A stretch of DNA of 64,000 nt from Planctomycetota bacterium (lineage in GTDB: Bacteria; Planctomycetota; UBA1135; GCA-002686595). Positions 15,721-23,929 of this stretch are shown piece after piece. The position numbers were made by a program, and so were the translations under genes. The notes beneath the pieces are model-generated. The model was not told where the DNA came from, searched no databases, and saw only the letters and a program-made list of their open reading frames with translations. The first letter of the stretch is position 1. Each line of letters begins with the position of its first letter. The stretch spans positions 1 through 64,000 of the forward strand of contig NZBA01000023.1 of assembly GCA_002686265.1 (NCBI GenBank), given 5' to 3'.

Positions 15721-17148
15721 CTACTGCCCCGCGCGCGGGAGCGTGGGCGGCCCGAGCAGGGTCTCAGGCAGTGAAGCCCCCGAGAGACTCCCCAGGAAGG
15801 CGCGCAGATCCGCTTGCTCCTGCTCGCTGAGCTCGAGGGCGACCAGAACCGTCTCCCGGTGACCGTGCAGGCGCGACTGACCCTCCAGGGTCGAGTAGAA
15901 GCCGATCACCTCGGCGAGGTCGGTGAACTGACCGCGGTGCATCAGGGGCCCGCGCCGGGCGACATTACGCAAGGACGGCGTCTTGAACTCGCCCCAGGTT
16001 TCCGATCCCACGACCAGCGCGCCGAGGCGCTCGGCGGCCGCGCCCTTTGGAGCGTCGCTGAACTTACCGGCGGCGTTGAGTGGATCGGCGCGCAGCAGGC
16101 GACTGCCCTCATAGCGTCCGGCGTCTCGCGGCAGGCCGCCGTCAGCGGTCGGCAGTGAGAGGTTGTGGAACTCGTTGTCGGTGAAGTTCGGACCCACGTG
16201 ACACATGCGGCAGCGAGCCTTGCCGACGAACAGCTTCAAGCCGCGGCGCTCGCGGGCCGAGAGGGCGGCCAGCTTCTCGGGGTCACCGTCGCGCAGGCCG
16301 GCGACGAAGCGGTCGAAGGGCGCGTCGGTGCTGACCAGGAGCCGCTCGTAGGCGGCGATGGACTTCGTCAAGTGCACCAGGAGCGAGTCGATCGCCTCGC
16401 GGTCCGCCGCCTCCATCGCCCGCCACGCCACGTCGTGGGGATCGTCCGGCCGACCGGCGACCGGACGCGCGTGTTCGGGGAAGCGCGCGCCGTCGGCCAG
16501 ATCGGGCAGCGCACCGAAGAGCTCGTTGTACGCCGCGCGAAGGTCCGGATCGGAGGCGATCAAGTGCGCCGCGGCCAGCCGGTCTCCGCCCATCTCGATC
16601 GGGTTCTCCAGGGGCTGCACCGCCTGGGCCCAGAGCGAATCGACGCGCCCGTCCCAGAGCAACCAGCGGCTCCAGGCCAGATTCCACAAGGGCGGCGTAC
16701 GCCGCTCCCCGACGCCGAGCCCCTCGAAGAGGGCCTTGCCGTCGGTCAGGTCGAGCTCGGGGCGGTGGCAGGTGGCACAGGCGATCTCGCCGTTGGCCGA
16801 GAGCCGCGCGTCGAAGAACAGGGCCTGCCCCAGGCGGGCGGCACGCGGATCGTCCGCCCAACGATTCGTCGGATCCGGCGGACGCGGCGGCAGGGGCGAG
16901 TGGCGCAGGATGCGGGCAAGCTCGATTTCACTGAAATCGGACGGGCCGCGGCGCTCGCCGGAGCCCACTGGGGCAGAGCCCTCGGCGCGCTCGCTCGAGG
17001 CCGCGCGGGGGGGGTCGCCCGTCGGTTCGCTCGCAGGTGCGGACGACAACTCCTCCGCGGCTGCATCCGCGTGTTCGCCGCCCGGCTCCAATGCGCTCGT
17101 CGCGCCGCAGGCCGCGAGGATCAGCGCGAGGAAGGGAACGGCGCTCAT
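15721..17148 (-). CDS. Di-heme cytochrome c peroxidase / MauG family protein
   Basis: A periplasmic c-type di-heme enzyme of 475 residues. The N terminus is a lipoprotein-type leader (FLALILAACGA), followed by a low-complexity Ala/Glu/Pro linker. The first heme site is CATCH in GEIACATCHRPEL with LGQALFFDARLSANG before it, the second is CRMCH in KARCRMCHVGPNFTDNEFHN. This is the bacterial peroxidase/MauG layout, reducing H2O2 or oxidising a partner protein. It follows the YtkA-like gene by 8 bp and closes the operon that begins at 23300. Peroxidase and MauG-like activities cannot be separated from the sequence alone. Confidence 0.85.
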   Translation of the reverse strand: MSAVPFLALILAACGATSALEPGGEHADAAAEELSSAPASEPTGDPPRAASSERAEGSAPVGSGERRGPSDFSEIELARILRHSPLPPRPPDPTNRWADDPRAARLGQALFFDARLSANGEIACATCHRPELDLTDGKALFEGLGVGERRTPPLWNLAWSRWLLWDGRVDSLWAQAVQPLENPIEMGGDRLAAAHLIASDPDLRAAYNELFGALPDLADGARFPEHARPVAGRPDDPHDVAWRAMEAADREAIDSLLVHLTKSIAAYERLLVSTDAPFDRFVAGLRDGDPEKLAALSARERRGLKLFVGKARCRMCHVGPNFTDNEFHNLSLPTADGGLPRDAGRYEGSRLLRADPLNAAGKFSDAPKGAAAERLGALVVGSETWGEFKTPSLRNVARRGPLMHRGQFTDLAEVIGFYSTLEGQSRLHGHRETVLVALELSEQEQADLRAFLGSLSGASLPETLLGPPTLPRAGQ

Positions 17149-17156
17149 CGAGCGCC

Positions 17157-17585
17157 TCAGTCGACCACGAGCGAGTCCTGCGCGCGCTCCGTCAGCGCGC
17201 CGCGCGTCGCGTCGAAGTACAGCTCCCAGTACCCGGGCATGTGCAGCAGGACGCCCTCGACGCGGAAGCGCCCATCACCGAGGCGTTGGACACGCGGCTC
17301 CCGTCGCATCCCGTGACCGTGCTGGGGCATGCGCGCGTCGAAGGCGAGCTCGACCGCCACCGCGGGCTCACGGCGCTTCTCGTCGGTGAAGACGCTCACC
17401 TCGACCGCGAAAACTTCGTTGAGAGGCACCACGGCCGGCTCAGAGGCGTAGGTCAGGAAGTACGTCCCGTCGTTGCTGATCAGGGAGGTCACCTCGGGCG
17501 CTACCGCGGCCGGGCGGAGCGTCGCGGGCAAGACGGACGAGCAAACCAGCGGCAGGGCGACCAGGAACTCCAGCGACAGTCTCAT
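17157..17585 (-). CDS. Small exported YtkA-like domain protein
   Basis: A 142-residue protein with a signal peptide (LEFLVALPLVCSSVLPA) and one Ig-like beta domain. The signature PQHGHGMRREPRV followed by LGDGRFRVEGVLLHMPGYW matches the YtkA/FixH-type fold in which His/Met residues (MPQHGHGM) could bind copper. It starts with ATGA overlapping the stop of the NHL gene upstream and lies 8 bp before the di-heme peroxidase, so all are on one mRNA. A role in metal delivery or periplasmic redox is inferred from the fold and the peroxidase neighbour. Confidence 0.7.
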   Translation of the reverse strand: MRLSLEFLVALPLVCSSVLPATLRPAAVAPEVTSLISNDGTYFLTYASEPAVVPLNEVFAVEVSVFTDEKRREPAVAVELAFDARMPQHGHGMRREPRVQRLGDGRFRVEGVLLHMPGYWELYFDATRGALTERAQDSLVVD

Positions 17586-19513
17586 TCCTCATCCTCCTCG
17601 GTCGCTGGCCGCGCGCGCGCCGGCTTGATGTACAGGCGCGGCCCGAAGACACCGACGTAGTCCCCCTGCGGCGTGACGACTTGCCCGCGGTGGTTGCCGT
17701 GGTCCATCACCAACAGGTCGCCGTTGCGGTTCACGCTCACGCCACGCGGCTTGTGAAAGCAGGCGCGCGCAATGCCCTCGCGGCCGAAGCCTCCCCGCGG
17801 CGCGCCGCTCTCGGCGTCGAAGCGCAGGATCCGCGCCCCGGCGACGTCGGTGACGAACAGCTGATCGTCCTCCGCGATCGCCACGCCGTGAGGCATCGTC
17901 CCCGCGGGCAGGTCGATCACGCGCGCCAGCTCGCCTTCGGGCAGGGCGAAAGCCTGCACACGGCGATTCCCTGAATCGGCGACGAATAGCGTTTCGCCCC
18001 GCCCATCGAGGGCGACATCCGTCGGGTGACGCAGGCGGCCGGGCTCCCGCCCGCGGCCTCCGACCGAACCGACGTAGGAGAGATCGTCCGCCAGAATCAA
18101 CACGCGATCATTGCGCCGGTCGCAGACGAACAGGCGACCGTCGGCGGCGCGGGTCAGGGCCCCCGGCTCGGGGGGAGCCTCGAGGGTGCCCGCGGGGAGC
18201 TCCCCCGCGAGATACTCGAAATCGAGGCTCTTCACGAAGCGGGCGATGAGCGGATCCCATCCCACATCGGCCTGGGGATCGATACGCAGGTGGAAGACCG
18301 ACAGGCGCCGCAAGGTCGGATCGGTGACGAACAAGCGGCTCCCCTCCCGATCGAGACAGACTCCAGCCGGACGCAAGAACAGGCCGGTCTTCACGCCGCG
18401 CCCGCCGACTCTCGAGATCAACCGCGGCTCGCGCCAGTCGACGTCGTAGAGCAGCACACAGTGCTCCTCGGGAGAGTTGACCGCGAGCAAGCTCCCGGCC
18501 TGGGTAGCGCTCATCCCCAAGTGCGCCGTTGGCGTGGGCGAGATCGGCGATGGCGCCAGCTCCTCGCCCGCGGCCTCGTTGGCCTCGACTCCGAAGATCT
18601 GGCAGCGGTCGTCGAGGGCCTCGACGACGACCGCGCGCCGACCCGAGGGATCGACCGCCAGGCCGACGGGGTAGTGCAGTCGGCCCTCGCCCTCCCGCGG
18701 GCGCAGGGCGTGCACGCCGAACTCGAACAGGGCCTCGCCCTCGGAGTCGAAGACCTGGACTCGGTGGTTGGCGTGGTCCGCGACGAACAGGCGCCCGGCG
18801 CGCAGCTCGAGGGCCGCTGGGCCGGCGAAGAGGCCCGGGAAGGGACCGAAGTCCCCCACCGCGCGCAGGGCGAGGCCGTCGGCATCGAAGAGCTGCACGC
18901 GGTCGTTGTCGAAGTCCGCGACCCACACCCGCCCGTCGCCGAGAGCGGCCACGTCGAGGGGGCGCAGGAGTCGCCCGGCGCCAGTGCCCGGACCGCCGAA
19001 CCCGCCGAGGGCGTCTCCGGTGGTCTCGAAGACTGCCACGCGGTGGCGGCCCGCGTCCGCCACCCACAGGCGGTCGCCGAGGATGTCCAGCCCGCGCGGC
19101 TCGTCGAGCAGGCCGACGCCGATCCAACGTTGGAATCCTCCCTCGCCGTCGAAGACGCCCACACGACCACCGGTCGCGTCGGAGACGAAGACGCTCCCGT
19201 CGTTTCCGAGGGCCACGCCGCCCGGCGTCAGGACCGCGCCCTCGCCGACGAGCGCCGTGCGGCCCACGAAGGTGCCCGCGGCGTCGAAGGTCGCCAGGGT
19301 GCGCGAGGCCTCCTCGACCACGCGGATCACCCCCTCGGGGCCGACGGCGGCGGCCACCGGATGGTGGAGCTCCCCCAGGGTGCCGTTGTAAAAGCGCAAG
19401 AGCGCCCCCGGCTCCTCCTGGAGCGCGGAAAGCGCGCCGGCGGCCGGCGCACCCACCGCCCCCACCACCAGGATGGCCAGGCAACCGGCCCGAGCTCGCT
19501 CAGCGCCCTTCAC
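17582..19513 (-). CDS. Exported NHL-repeat protein
   Basis: A 643-residue protein with an N-terminal signal peptide (CLAILVVGAVGAPAAGAL) and roughly ten NHL blades, for example GRVWVADFDNDRVQLFDADG, GRLFVADHANHRVQVFDSEG, GRLFVCDRRNDRVLILADD and ETLFVADSGNRRVQAFALPEG, probably forming two propellers. No enzymatic domain is seen. It ends with the Glu-rich ATEEDEE. The GTG start overlaps the 3' end of the ASPIC/FG-GAP gene by 14 bp and its stop overlaps the YtkA-like start, indicating strict co-expression. It is likely an extracytoplasmic binding or scaffold protein. Confidence 0.85.
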   Translation of the reverse strand: MKGAERARAGCLAILVVGAVGAPAAGALSALQEEPGALLRFYNGTLGELHHPVAAAVGPEGVIRVVEEASRTLATFDAAGTFVGRTALVGEGAVLTPGGVALGNDGSVFVSDATGGRVGVFDGEGGFQRWIGVGLLDEPRGLDILGDRLWVADAGRHRVAVFETTGDALGGFGGPGTGAGRLLRPLDVAALGDGRVWVADFDNDRVQLFDADGLALRAVGDFGPFPGLFAGPAALELRAGRLFVADHANHRVQVFDSEGEALFEFGVHALRPREGEGRLHYPVGLAVDPSGRRAVVVEALDDRCQIFGVEANEAAGEELAPSPISPTPTAHLGMSATQAGSLLAVNSPEEHCVLLYDVDWREPRLISRVGGRGVKTGLFLRPAGVCLDREGSRLFVTDPTLRRLSVFHLRIDPQADVGWDPLIARFVKSLDFEYLAGELPAGTLEAPPEPGALTRAADGRLFVCDRRNDRVLILADDLSYVGSVGGRGREPGRLRHPTDVALDGRGETLFVADSGNRRVQAFALPEGELARVIDLPAGTMPHGVAIAEDDQLFVTDVAGARILRFDAESGAPRGGFGREGIARACFHKPRGVSVNRNGDLLVMDHGNHRGQVVTPQGDYVGVFGPRLYIKPARARPATEEDEE

Positions 19514-22500
19514 GGTCGGCGGCGGTCTCGGTCGGCGGCGGGTTGGTGGACGGCATGCTGAGCGTCATTGTACCGCCGCCCGGCGCCGCAACGTGCCGCG
19601 TCTCCCGCCCGTCCGGCCAGCGCACCCTCAGGCGCGCGCCGTCCTCGCCCGCGGCCGGTGCGCCGAGGAACAGGGTCGCGCTCGACTGAGACAGGCACCC
19701 GCCGCCGGCGCTCACCTCCGCGCTCTGACGCCGTCCGTCGGCCCGCTCCAGCACGGCGCGAGCCCCTACGCAGGCGGGGTTTCCGGGGGGCCCGAGCAAA
19801 CGCAGCGCCAGAAAAGCGCCCCGTTCACCATCGTTCTCGAAGGCCAGGAGCGGCCCGCCGTTCTGCGTCACGCAGATGTCCGGCCGCCCGTCGCCGCTCC
19901 AGTCCGCGACGCAGGCGGCGATCCCGTCGCCGCTGACCGTGAGCCCGAGGTTGTCGCGCACCACGCGCAGGCCGCCAGCGCCGTCTCCCAGGAGCAGGGT
20001 CCCCAGGCCGCCGTCCCAGCGGCCGGTCTCGGGCTCGCGCTGGAAGGAGTTCTGAACGCAGAAGAGGTCCGTCGAACCGTCGCCGTCGAGCTCGCAAGCC
20101 ACGATGCCGTAGATCGGCGAGATCTGAGCCGCCCGCGGCAAGGGCCGCCACTCAAAGGCCGGGGCGCCGGGACGCGAGCGGTTGAGCAGCACGCCGCTGG
20201 CGAGCTCGTCGACCGCCAGCTCCAAGGCACCATCGAGCCCCGCACTGGTGTAGATGTCCTCCAAGAGAGAGCCGGCGAAGGCGCGGTAGGTCGTGAACCT
20301 CTCTCCCACGAACTCCATCGCGTCGCTACTGCAGGACAACCCCCGAACCGGCAGGCGCCCCGCCGCCGTGGTCTTGGCTTCCACGAGGTGCTCGCCGTCG
20401 CTCTCGCCGAAGTCGCCGCGGTAGAGCAGGACCGGCTCTTGCGGCGAGGCGTGGTAGCGGGTGTTGAGGCCGGCGTTGCCCAGGGTGTAATCGAGCTGCC
20501 CGTCGCCGTCGAGGTCCGCGCCCGCGACCGAACGCCACCAGCCGCGGCGCACGTCGAGCCCGGCGCGCTCGGTCTCGTCCACCAGGCCGTCGGGCGTGTT
20601 CCGCCACAGGCTCACCGGGCCCCAGTCGAGAGCCACCCAGAGATCGGCGCGACCGTCGCCGTCGACGTCCGACCACAGGGCCGCGGTGACCATGCCGACC
20701 TCCGCCAGGCCCGCGGCGAGCTCGTCGGTCACGTCCACCATCCTTCCGCCCTCGTTGCGCAACAGCCGCGAGCGCGGGGGCAGGGGGTAGCGCCCGGGGA
20801 CCGAGCGTGCACCGACGAACAGGTCGAGGTCGCCGTCGCCGTCGACATCGCCCGCCACCGCGGCGTGGCTGCTCTCGCGCGCGTCGGGCAGGACGCCGTC
20901 GGGCGCCCTCCGGAATCGGGCCGCGCCGTCGTTGAGGTACACGCGGTCGCGCAAGACGGCGGCGCCGGGCTCGCACTCCACGCCGCCGCTGGCGACGAAC
21001 AGATCGAGGTCGCCGTCGCTGTCGAGGTCGAACCACAGGCAGGCGAGGTCTTCGCACTCCGCGTCCGCGTCCCAGGGGCCGGGAGCACGCTCGAAGGTCG
21101 CCTCGCGGGCGAGCCAGAGCGCGCCCACGCTCCCCGCCGCGCCGCCGACGAAGAGGTCGTCGCGGCCGTCGCCGTCGGCGTCACCCCAGGCCACGGAGGG
21201 ACCGAGGCGCGAGAGGCGCGCGGGCAGGAGCGGCTGGCGCGCGAAGTCGTCGAAAGGCCGCTCGCGCGAGCGCGCACCGCCCAAGCCGAGCTCCGCGGCC
21301 CGCTCGCTGTAGGGAGGCACGACGGCCGCCGCCCCCCGCGGAGCCGGCGCGCCGCCAAGCTCGGGAAACCGAACGGTGTAGTGTCGGTCCGCCTCCAGAT
21401 CCGTGAATACGAAGCGCGCACCCGCGGGCGACTCGACAGCGAGCTCCCGCACGCGCGTGGAGGCTCCGAGCCCGAAGTGCAGCACCGGCTCGTCGGCGGA
21501 CTGGTAGCCGCGAGTCGTGAAGAGCTGGGCGCTCTGAGTCCCCGCGTCCGTCGTGACGCTCACGCGGCTGCCGATCCCGAAGGGGTTCGCGCCGGCCGAG
21601 CGCAGGCTGACCAGCAGGCGGTGGGTGCCGACCCCACGGTTGGCGTAGATCGAAACCGCCGCGCCCGTGTTGTTGAGGGCCAGATCGAGATCGCCGTCGC
21701 GGTCGAGGTCAGAGCACACGGCGCCGAAACTCAGGCCGGCGAGATCGAGTCCCCAGGCGGCGGAGACGTCCTCGAAGTCCAGCTCGGCACGGTTTCGGAA
21801 GGCGAGATTACGCTCGGCGCGCACGCCGCGCGAGCGGTACAGCTCCCACTGCTCCGTGCGCCGCGCCAGGGAATCGAAGAGCAGGCGGTGGTCCTGGCGC
21901 AACTCGAGCTCGCGCAGCTCGCGAGTCAGGTCGGGATCGAACGAGTGGTTGGCGGTCCCGTTGGTGAAGAAGGCGTCGGTGCGCCCGTCGTCGTCGAGGT
22001 CCGCCAGCTTGACCGACCAGGTCCAGTCGCTGTTCGCCAGGCCCGCCAGGAAGGCCGCCTCGCGGAAACGCCCCGTATCGCTGCCCAGGAAAAGGGCGTT
22101 GCGCATGTACTGCCGCGGCTCGGCACTCTCGAGGAACCAGCGCGAGTCTCCCATGTCGCCCATCATCAGCTTGGACATGAAGTGCGTGGTCGGCGCCATG
22201 TCCGCCACCAACAGGTCCTGCAGGCCGTCACCGTCGAGGTCGGCGAAGTCGGCGCCCATCGAAAACCAGGGCGTGTGTGGAACGCGTTCGGTGAGCACGT
22301 CGCGGAAGGTCCCGTCACCCCGGTTGTGGTAGAGGCGATCAGCGTCCCAGAAGTCGTTGGCGACGTACAAATCGGCGAAGCCGTCGGCGTCGAAGTCCCA
22401 CCAGGTCGCCGAGAGTCCGGGCTCGAACCCCTCGATCCCCGCGGCGGCTCCGACCTCGGTGAAGCGCTCGCCGTCGTTGCGGTAGAGCAGGTCACGCTGG

Positions 22501-23300
22501 CCGGCCTTGACGATGTGCTTCTGTACCTCGCCGTCGATCCGCCGCTCCTGGAGGGCGAAACGCTCCTCCTGGCCGGGCGCGAGACGCACGCGACCGTCGA
22601 CCTCCAGGGTGCGCGGCGTGTCGGTACCCGGGCCGGGGTAGAGGCGGTTGGTGACGACGAACAGGTCGAGGTCGCCGTCGAGGTCGTGGTCGGCGAAGCC
22701 GCCCATGACACTCGCTCCTTCGAAGTCCAGGCCCAGGCTCGCCGCGCACTCCTCGAAAGTCCCCTGACCACGGTTTCGGTAGAGTTGGTTGGGAGCGTCG
22801 TGGTTGCAGACGAACAGGTCGAGGTCGCCGTCGCCCTCGATGTCGGCGAAGAGCGCGCCGGCCCCCCAGCGAACCTCGCTCGAGATCCCCGCCGCATCGC
22901 TCACGTCCGCGAAGCGCAAACCGCCGAGGTTGCGGTAGAGCCGGTCGCGGCCGGTCTGGCTGGTGAAGAACAGATCGGGCAGACCGTCGCCGTCGACGTC
23001 CCCCGCCGCCACGCCGCCGCCGGCGGTGCCGTGCGGGTAGAGGTGGCGGCGCGGGTGGTCCCAGTCGAAGAGGTTGGCGAGCTCGATGCCGCAATCGGCG
23101 GGATCGAGCAGCTCGAAGCGCGGCCCCTCGCCGGTGCGCGCGGTGGCCGCGCTCAGGGGGGTCGAGGTCAGTTCGGCACCGCCCGCGGCCTCGCCGCCCG
23201 CGTCCTGCGGCCCCTCGGCTCCGAGCGAACAGGCCTGGTGCGCGAAAGCCGCGAGGAACGCGGCCCCTAGGGAGCGGGAGTGGGCGTGGGAGAGCTTCAC
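19500..23300 (-). CDS. Giant exported FG-GAP/VCBS and ASPIC-UnbV (CRTAC1-like) protein
   Basis: A 1266-residue exported protein, possibly a lipoprotein (AAFLAAFAHQACS). It contains many FG-GAP/VCBS calcium-binding blades with DxDGDGxxDL cores (for example AAGDVDGDGLPDLFF, FADIEGDGDLDLFVCNHD and LADLDDDGRTDAFF) and two ASPIC/UnbV domains: one around NPFGIGSRVSVTTDAG to LHFGLGAS, the other at the C terminus around LRVRWPDGRETRHV. This architecture is the bacterial CRTAC1 family, integrin alpha-like propellers on the surface. It begins at GTG 23300 and is the first gene of the four-gene operon ending at 15721. The biological role is unknown; it probably binds polymers or partner proteins in a Ca-dependent way. 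Confidence 0.9.
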   Translation of the reverse strand: MKLSHAHSRSLGAAFLAAFAHQACSLGAEGPQDAGGEAAGGAELTSTPLSAATARTGEGPRFELLDPADCGIELANLFDWDHPRRHLYPHGTAGGGVAAGDVDGDGLPDLFFTSQTGRDRLYRNLGGLRFADVSDAAGISSEVRWGAGALFADIEGDGDLDLFVCNHDAPNQLYRNRGQGTFEECAASLGLDFEGASVMGGFADHDLDGDLDLFVVTNRLYPGPGTDTPRTLEVDGRVRLAPGQEERFALQERRIDGEVQKHIVKAGQRDLLYRNDGERFTEVGAAAGIEGFEPGLSATWWDFDADGFADLYVANDFWDADRLYHNRGDGTFRDVLTERVPHTPWFSMGADFADLDGDGLQDLLVADMAPTTHFMSKLMMGDMGDSRWFLESAEPRQYMRNALFLGSDTGRFREAAFLAGLANSDWTWSVKLADLDDDGRTDAFFTNGTANHSFDPDLTRELRELELRQDHRLLFDSLARRTEQWELYRSRGVRAERNLAFRNRAELDFEDVSAAWGLDLAGLSFGAVCSDLDRDGDLDLALNNTGAAVSIYANRGVGTHRLLVSLRSAGANPFGIGSRVSVTTDAGTQSAQLFTTRGYQSADEPVLHFGLGASTRVRELAVESPAGARFVFTDLEADRHYTVRFPELGGAPAPRGAAAVVPPYSERAAELGLGGARSRERPFDDFARQPLLPARLSRLGPSVAWGDADGDGRDDLFVGGAAGSVGALWLAREATFERAPGPWDADAECEDLACLWFDLDSDGDLDLFVASGGVECEPGAAVLRDRVYLNDGAARFRRAPDGVLPDARESSHAAVAGDVDGDGDLDLFVGARSVPGRYPLPPRSRLLRNEGGRMVDVTDELAAGLAEVGMVTAALWSDVDGDGRADLWVALDWGPVSLWRNTPDGLVDETERAGLDVRRGWWRSVAGADLDGDGQLDYTLGNAGLNTRYHASPQEPVLLYRGDFGESDGEHLVEAKTTAAGRLPVRGLSCSSDAMEFVGERFTTYRAFAGSLLEDIYTSAGLDGALELAVDELASGVLLNRSRPGAPAFEWRPLPRAAQISPIYGIVACELDGDGSTDLFCVQNSFQREPETGRWDGGLGTLLLGDGAGGLRVVRDNLGLTVSGDGIAACVADWSGDGRPDICVTQNGGPLLAFENDGERGAFLALRLLGPPGNPACVGARAVLERADGRRQSAEVSAGGGCLSQSSATLFLGAPAAGEDGARLRVRWPDGRETRHVAAPGGGTMTLSMPSTNPPPTETAADREGR

Positions 23301-23358
23301 GGTCTTCGCGAAGAGCGCGCGACCGGCGGCCGGTCTCGCTGAGACGAGCGCGGCGCGC

Positions 23359-23500
23359 TCACCGCGGAGTCCGGGGTTCGCCGAGTTCCGCCACCGGGAT
23401 GACGTAGCCGATGGCCGAGGAGCTGGACATGGTATTGACGACGTGCATTCCGGTCACGACTCCGAGGACGCGCCCCAGTTTCCTCTGGGAGTAGCGGTCA
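23359..23500 (-). pseudogene. Possible C-terminal fragment of a trypsin-like protease
   Basis: After the queF stop the same minus-strand frame stays open to TGA 23359-23361 and reads RKLGRVLGVVTGMHVV, then SSSAIGYVIPVAEL. The order (GxVLGVVTG, then a GYxIP motif) is that of the C-terminal end of S1-type serine peptidases. No start codon with a suitable binding site and no catalytic-serine region precede it, so it looks like a remnant. It is too short to be certain. Confidence 0.3.
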
Positions 23501-23562
23501 TCATGGCGCAGCCCTCCGGCCACTCCGGCTCGCGCAGCGAGAGCAGCGATACGGCGTCCCCC

Positions 23563-23913
23563 TCACCCCTGGCTGGCCTCGATCACCGTCCGGATCCCGC
23601 CGCGCACCTGGAACTCCCCCTCCACGGTCATGCTGCGCGGAGAGAGGAGCGCGACGAGGTCGTCGAGAATGCGATTCGTGACCGCCTCGTGGAAGTGGCC
23701 CTCGTCGCGGAAGGACCACAGGTAGAGCTTGAGGCTCTTCAGCTCGACGCAGCGCCCGTCGGGGACGTAGCGAATGCGCACGGTCGCGAAGTCGGGCTGG
23801 CCTGTGCGGGGACAGAGACAGGTGAACTCGGGGCACTCGAAGCGGATCTCGTAGTCGCGCTGCGGCGCGGGGTTCTCGAACCACTCCAGATCCTTGGAAG
23901 GGCTGGTCGTCAT
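23563..23913 (-). CDS. queF: NADPH-dependent preQ0 reductase (unimodular QueF)
   Basis: Reduces 7-cyano-7-deazaguanine to preQ1 in queuosine biosynthesis. The 116-residue protein carries the complete signature: [14 protein letters not shown] with catalytic Cys34 and Asp41, [17 protein letters not shown] with substrate-binding Glu57, HFHE, and VRGGIRT near the C terminus. The length fits the short YkvM-type QueF. The ATG at 23913 starts just 16 bp after the end of the large membrane protein gene on the same strand. No other queuosine gene is visible in the window. Confidence 0.95.
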   Translation of the reverse strand: MTTSPSKDLEWFENPAPQRDYEIRFECPEFTCLCPRTGQPDFATVRIRYVPDGRCVELKSLKLYLWSFRDEGHFHEAVTNRILDDLVALLSPRSMTVEGEFQVRGGIRTVIEASQG

Positions 23914-23929
23914 CACCGCAGAAGATACG

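Noticed and set aside
19473-23270. A 1265-codon open frame on the plus strand opposite the FG-GAP/ASPIC gene
   Set aside because: It mirrors the minus-strand gene; its sequence is low-complexity Gly/Val/Arg/Glu, as expected from antisense reading of GC-rich codons, with no domains.
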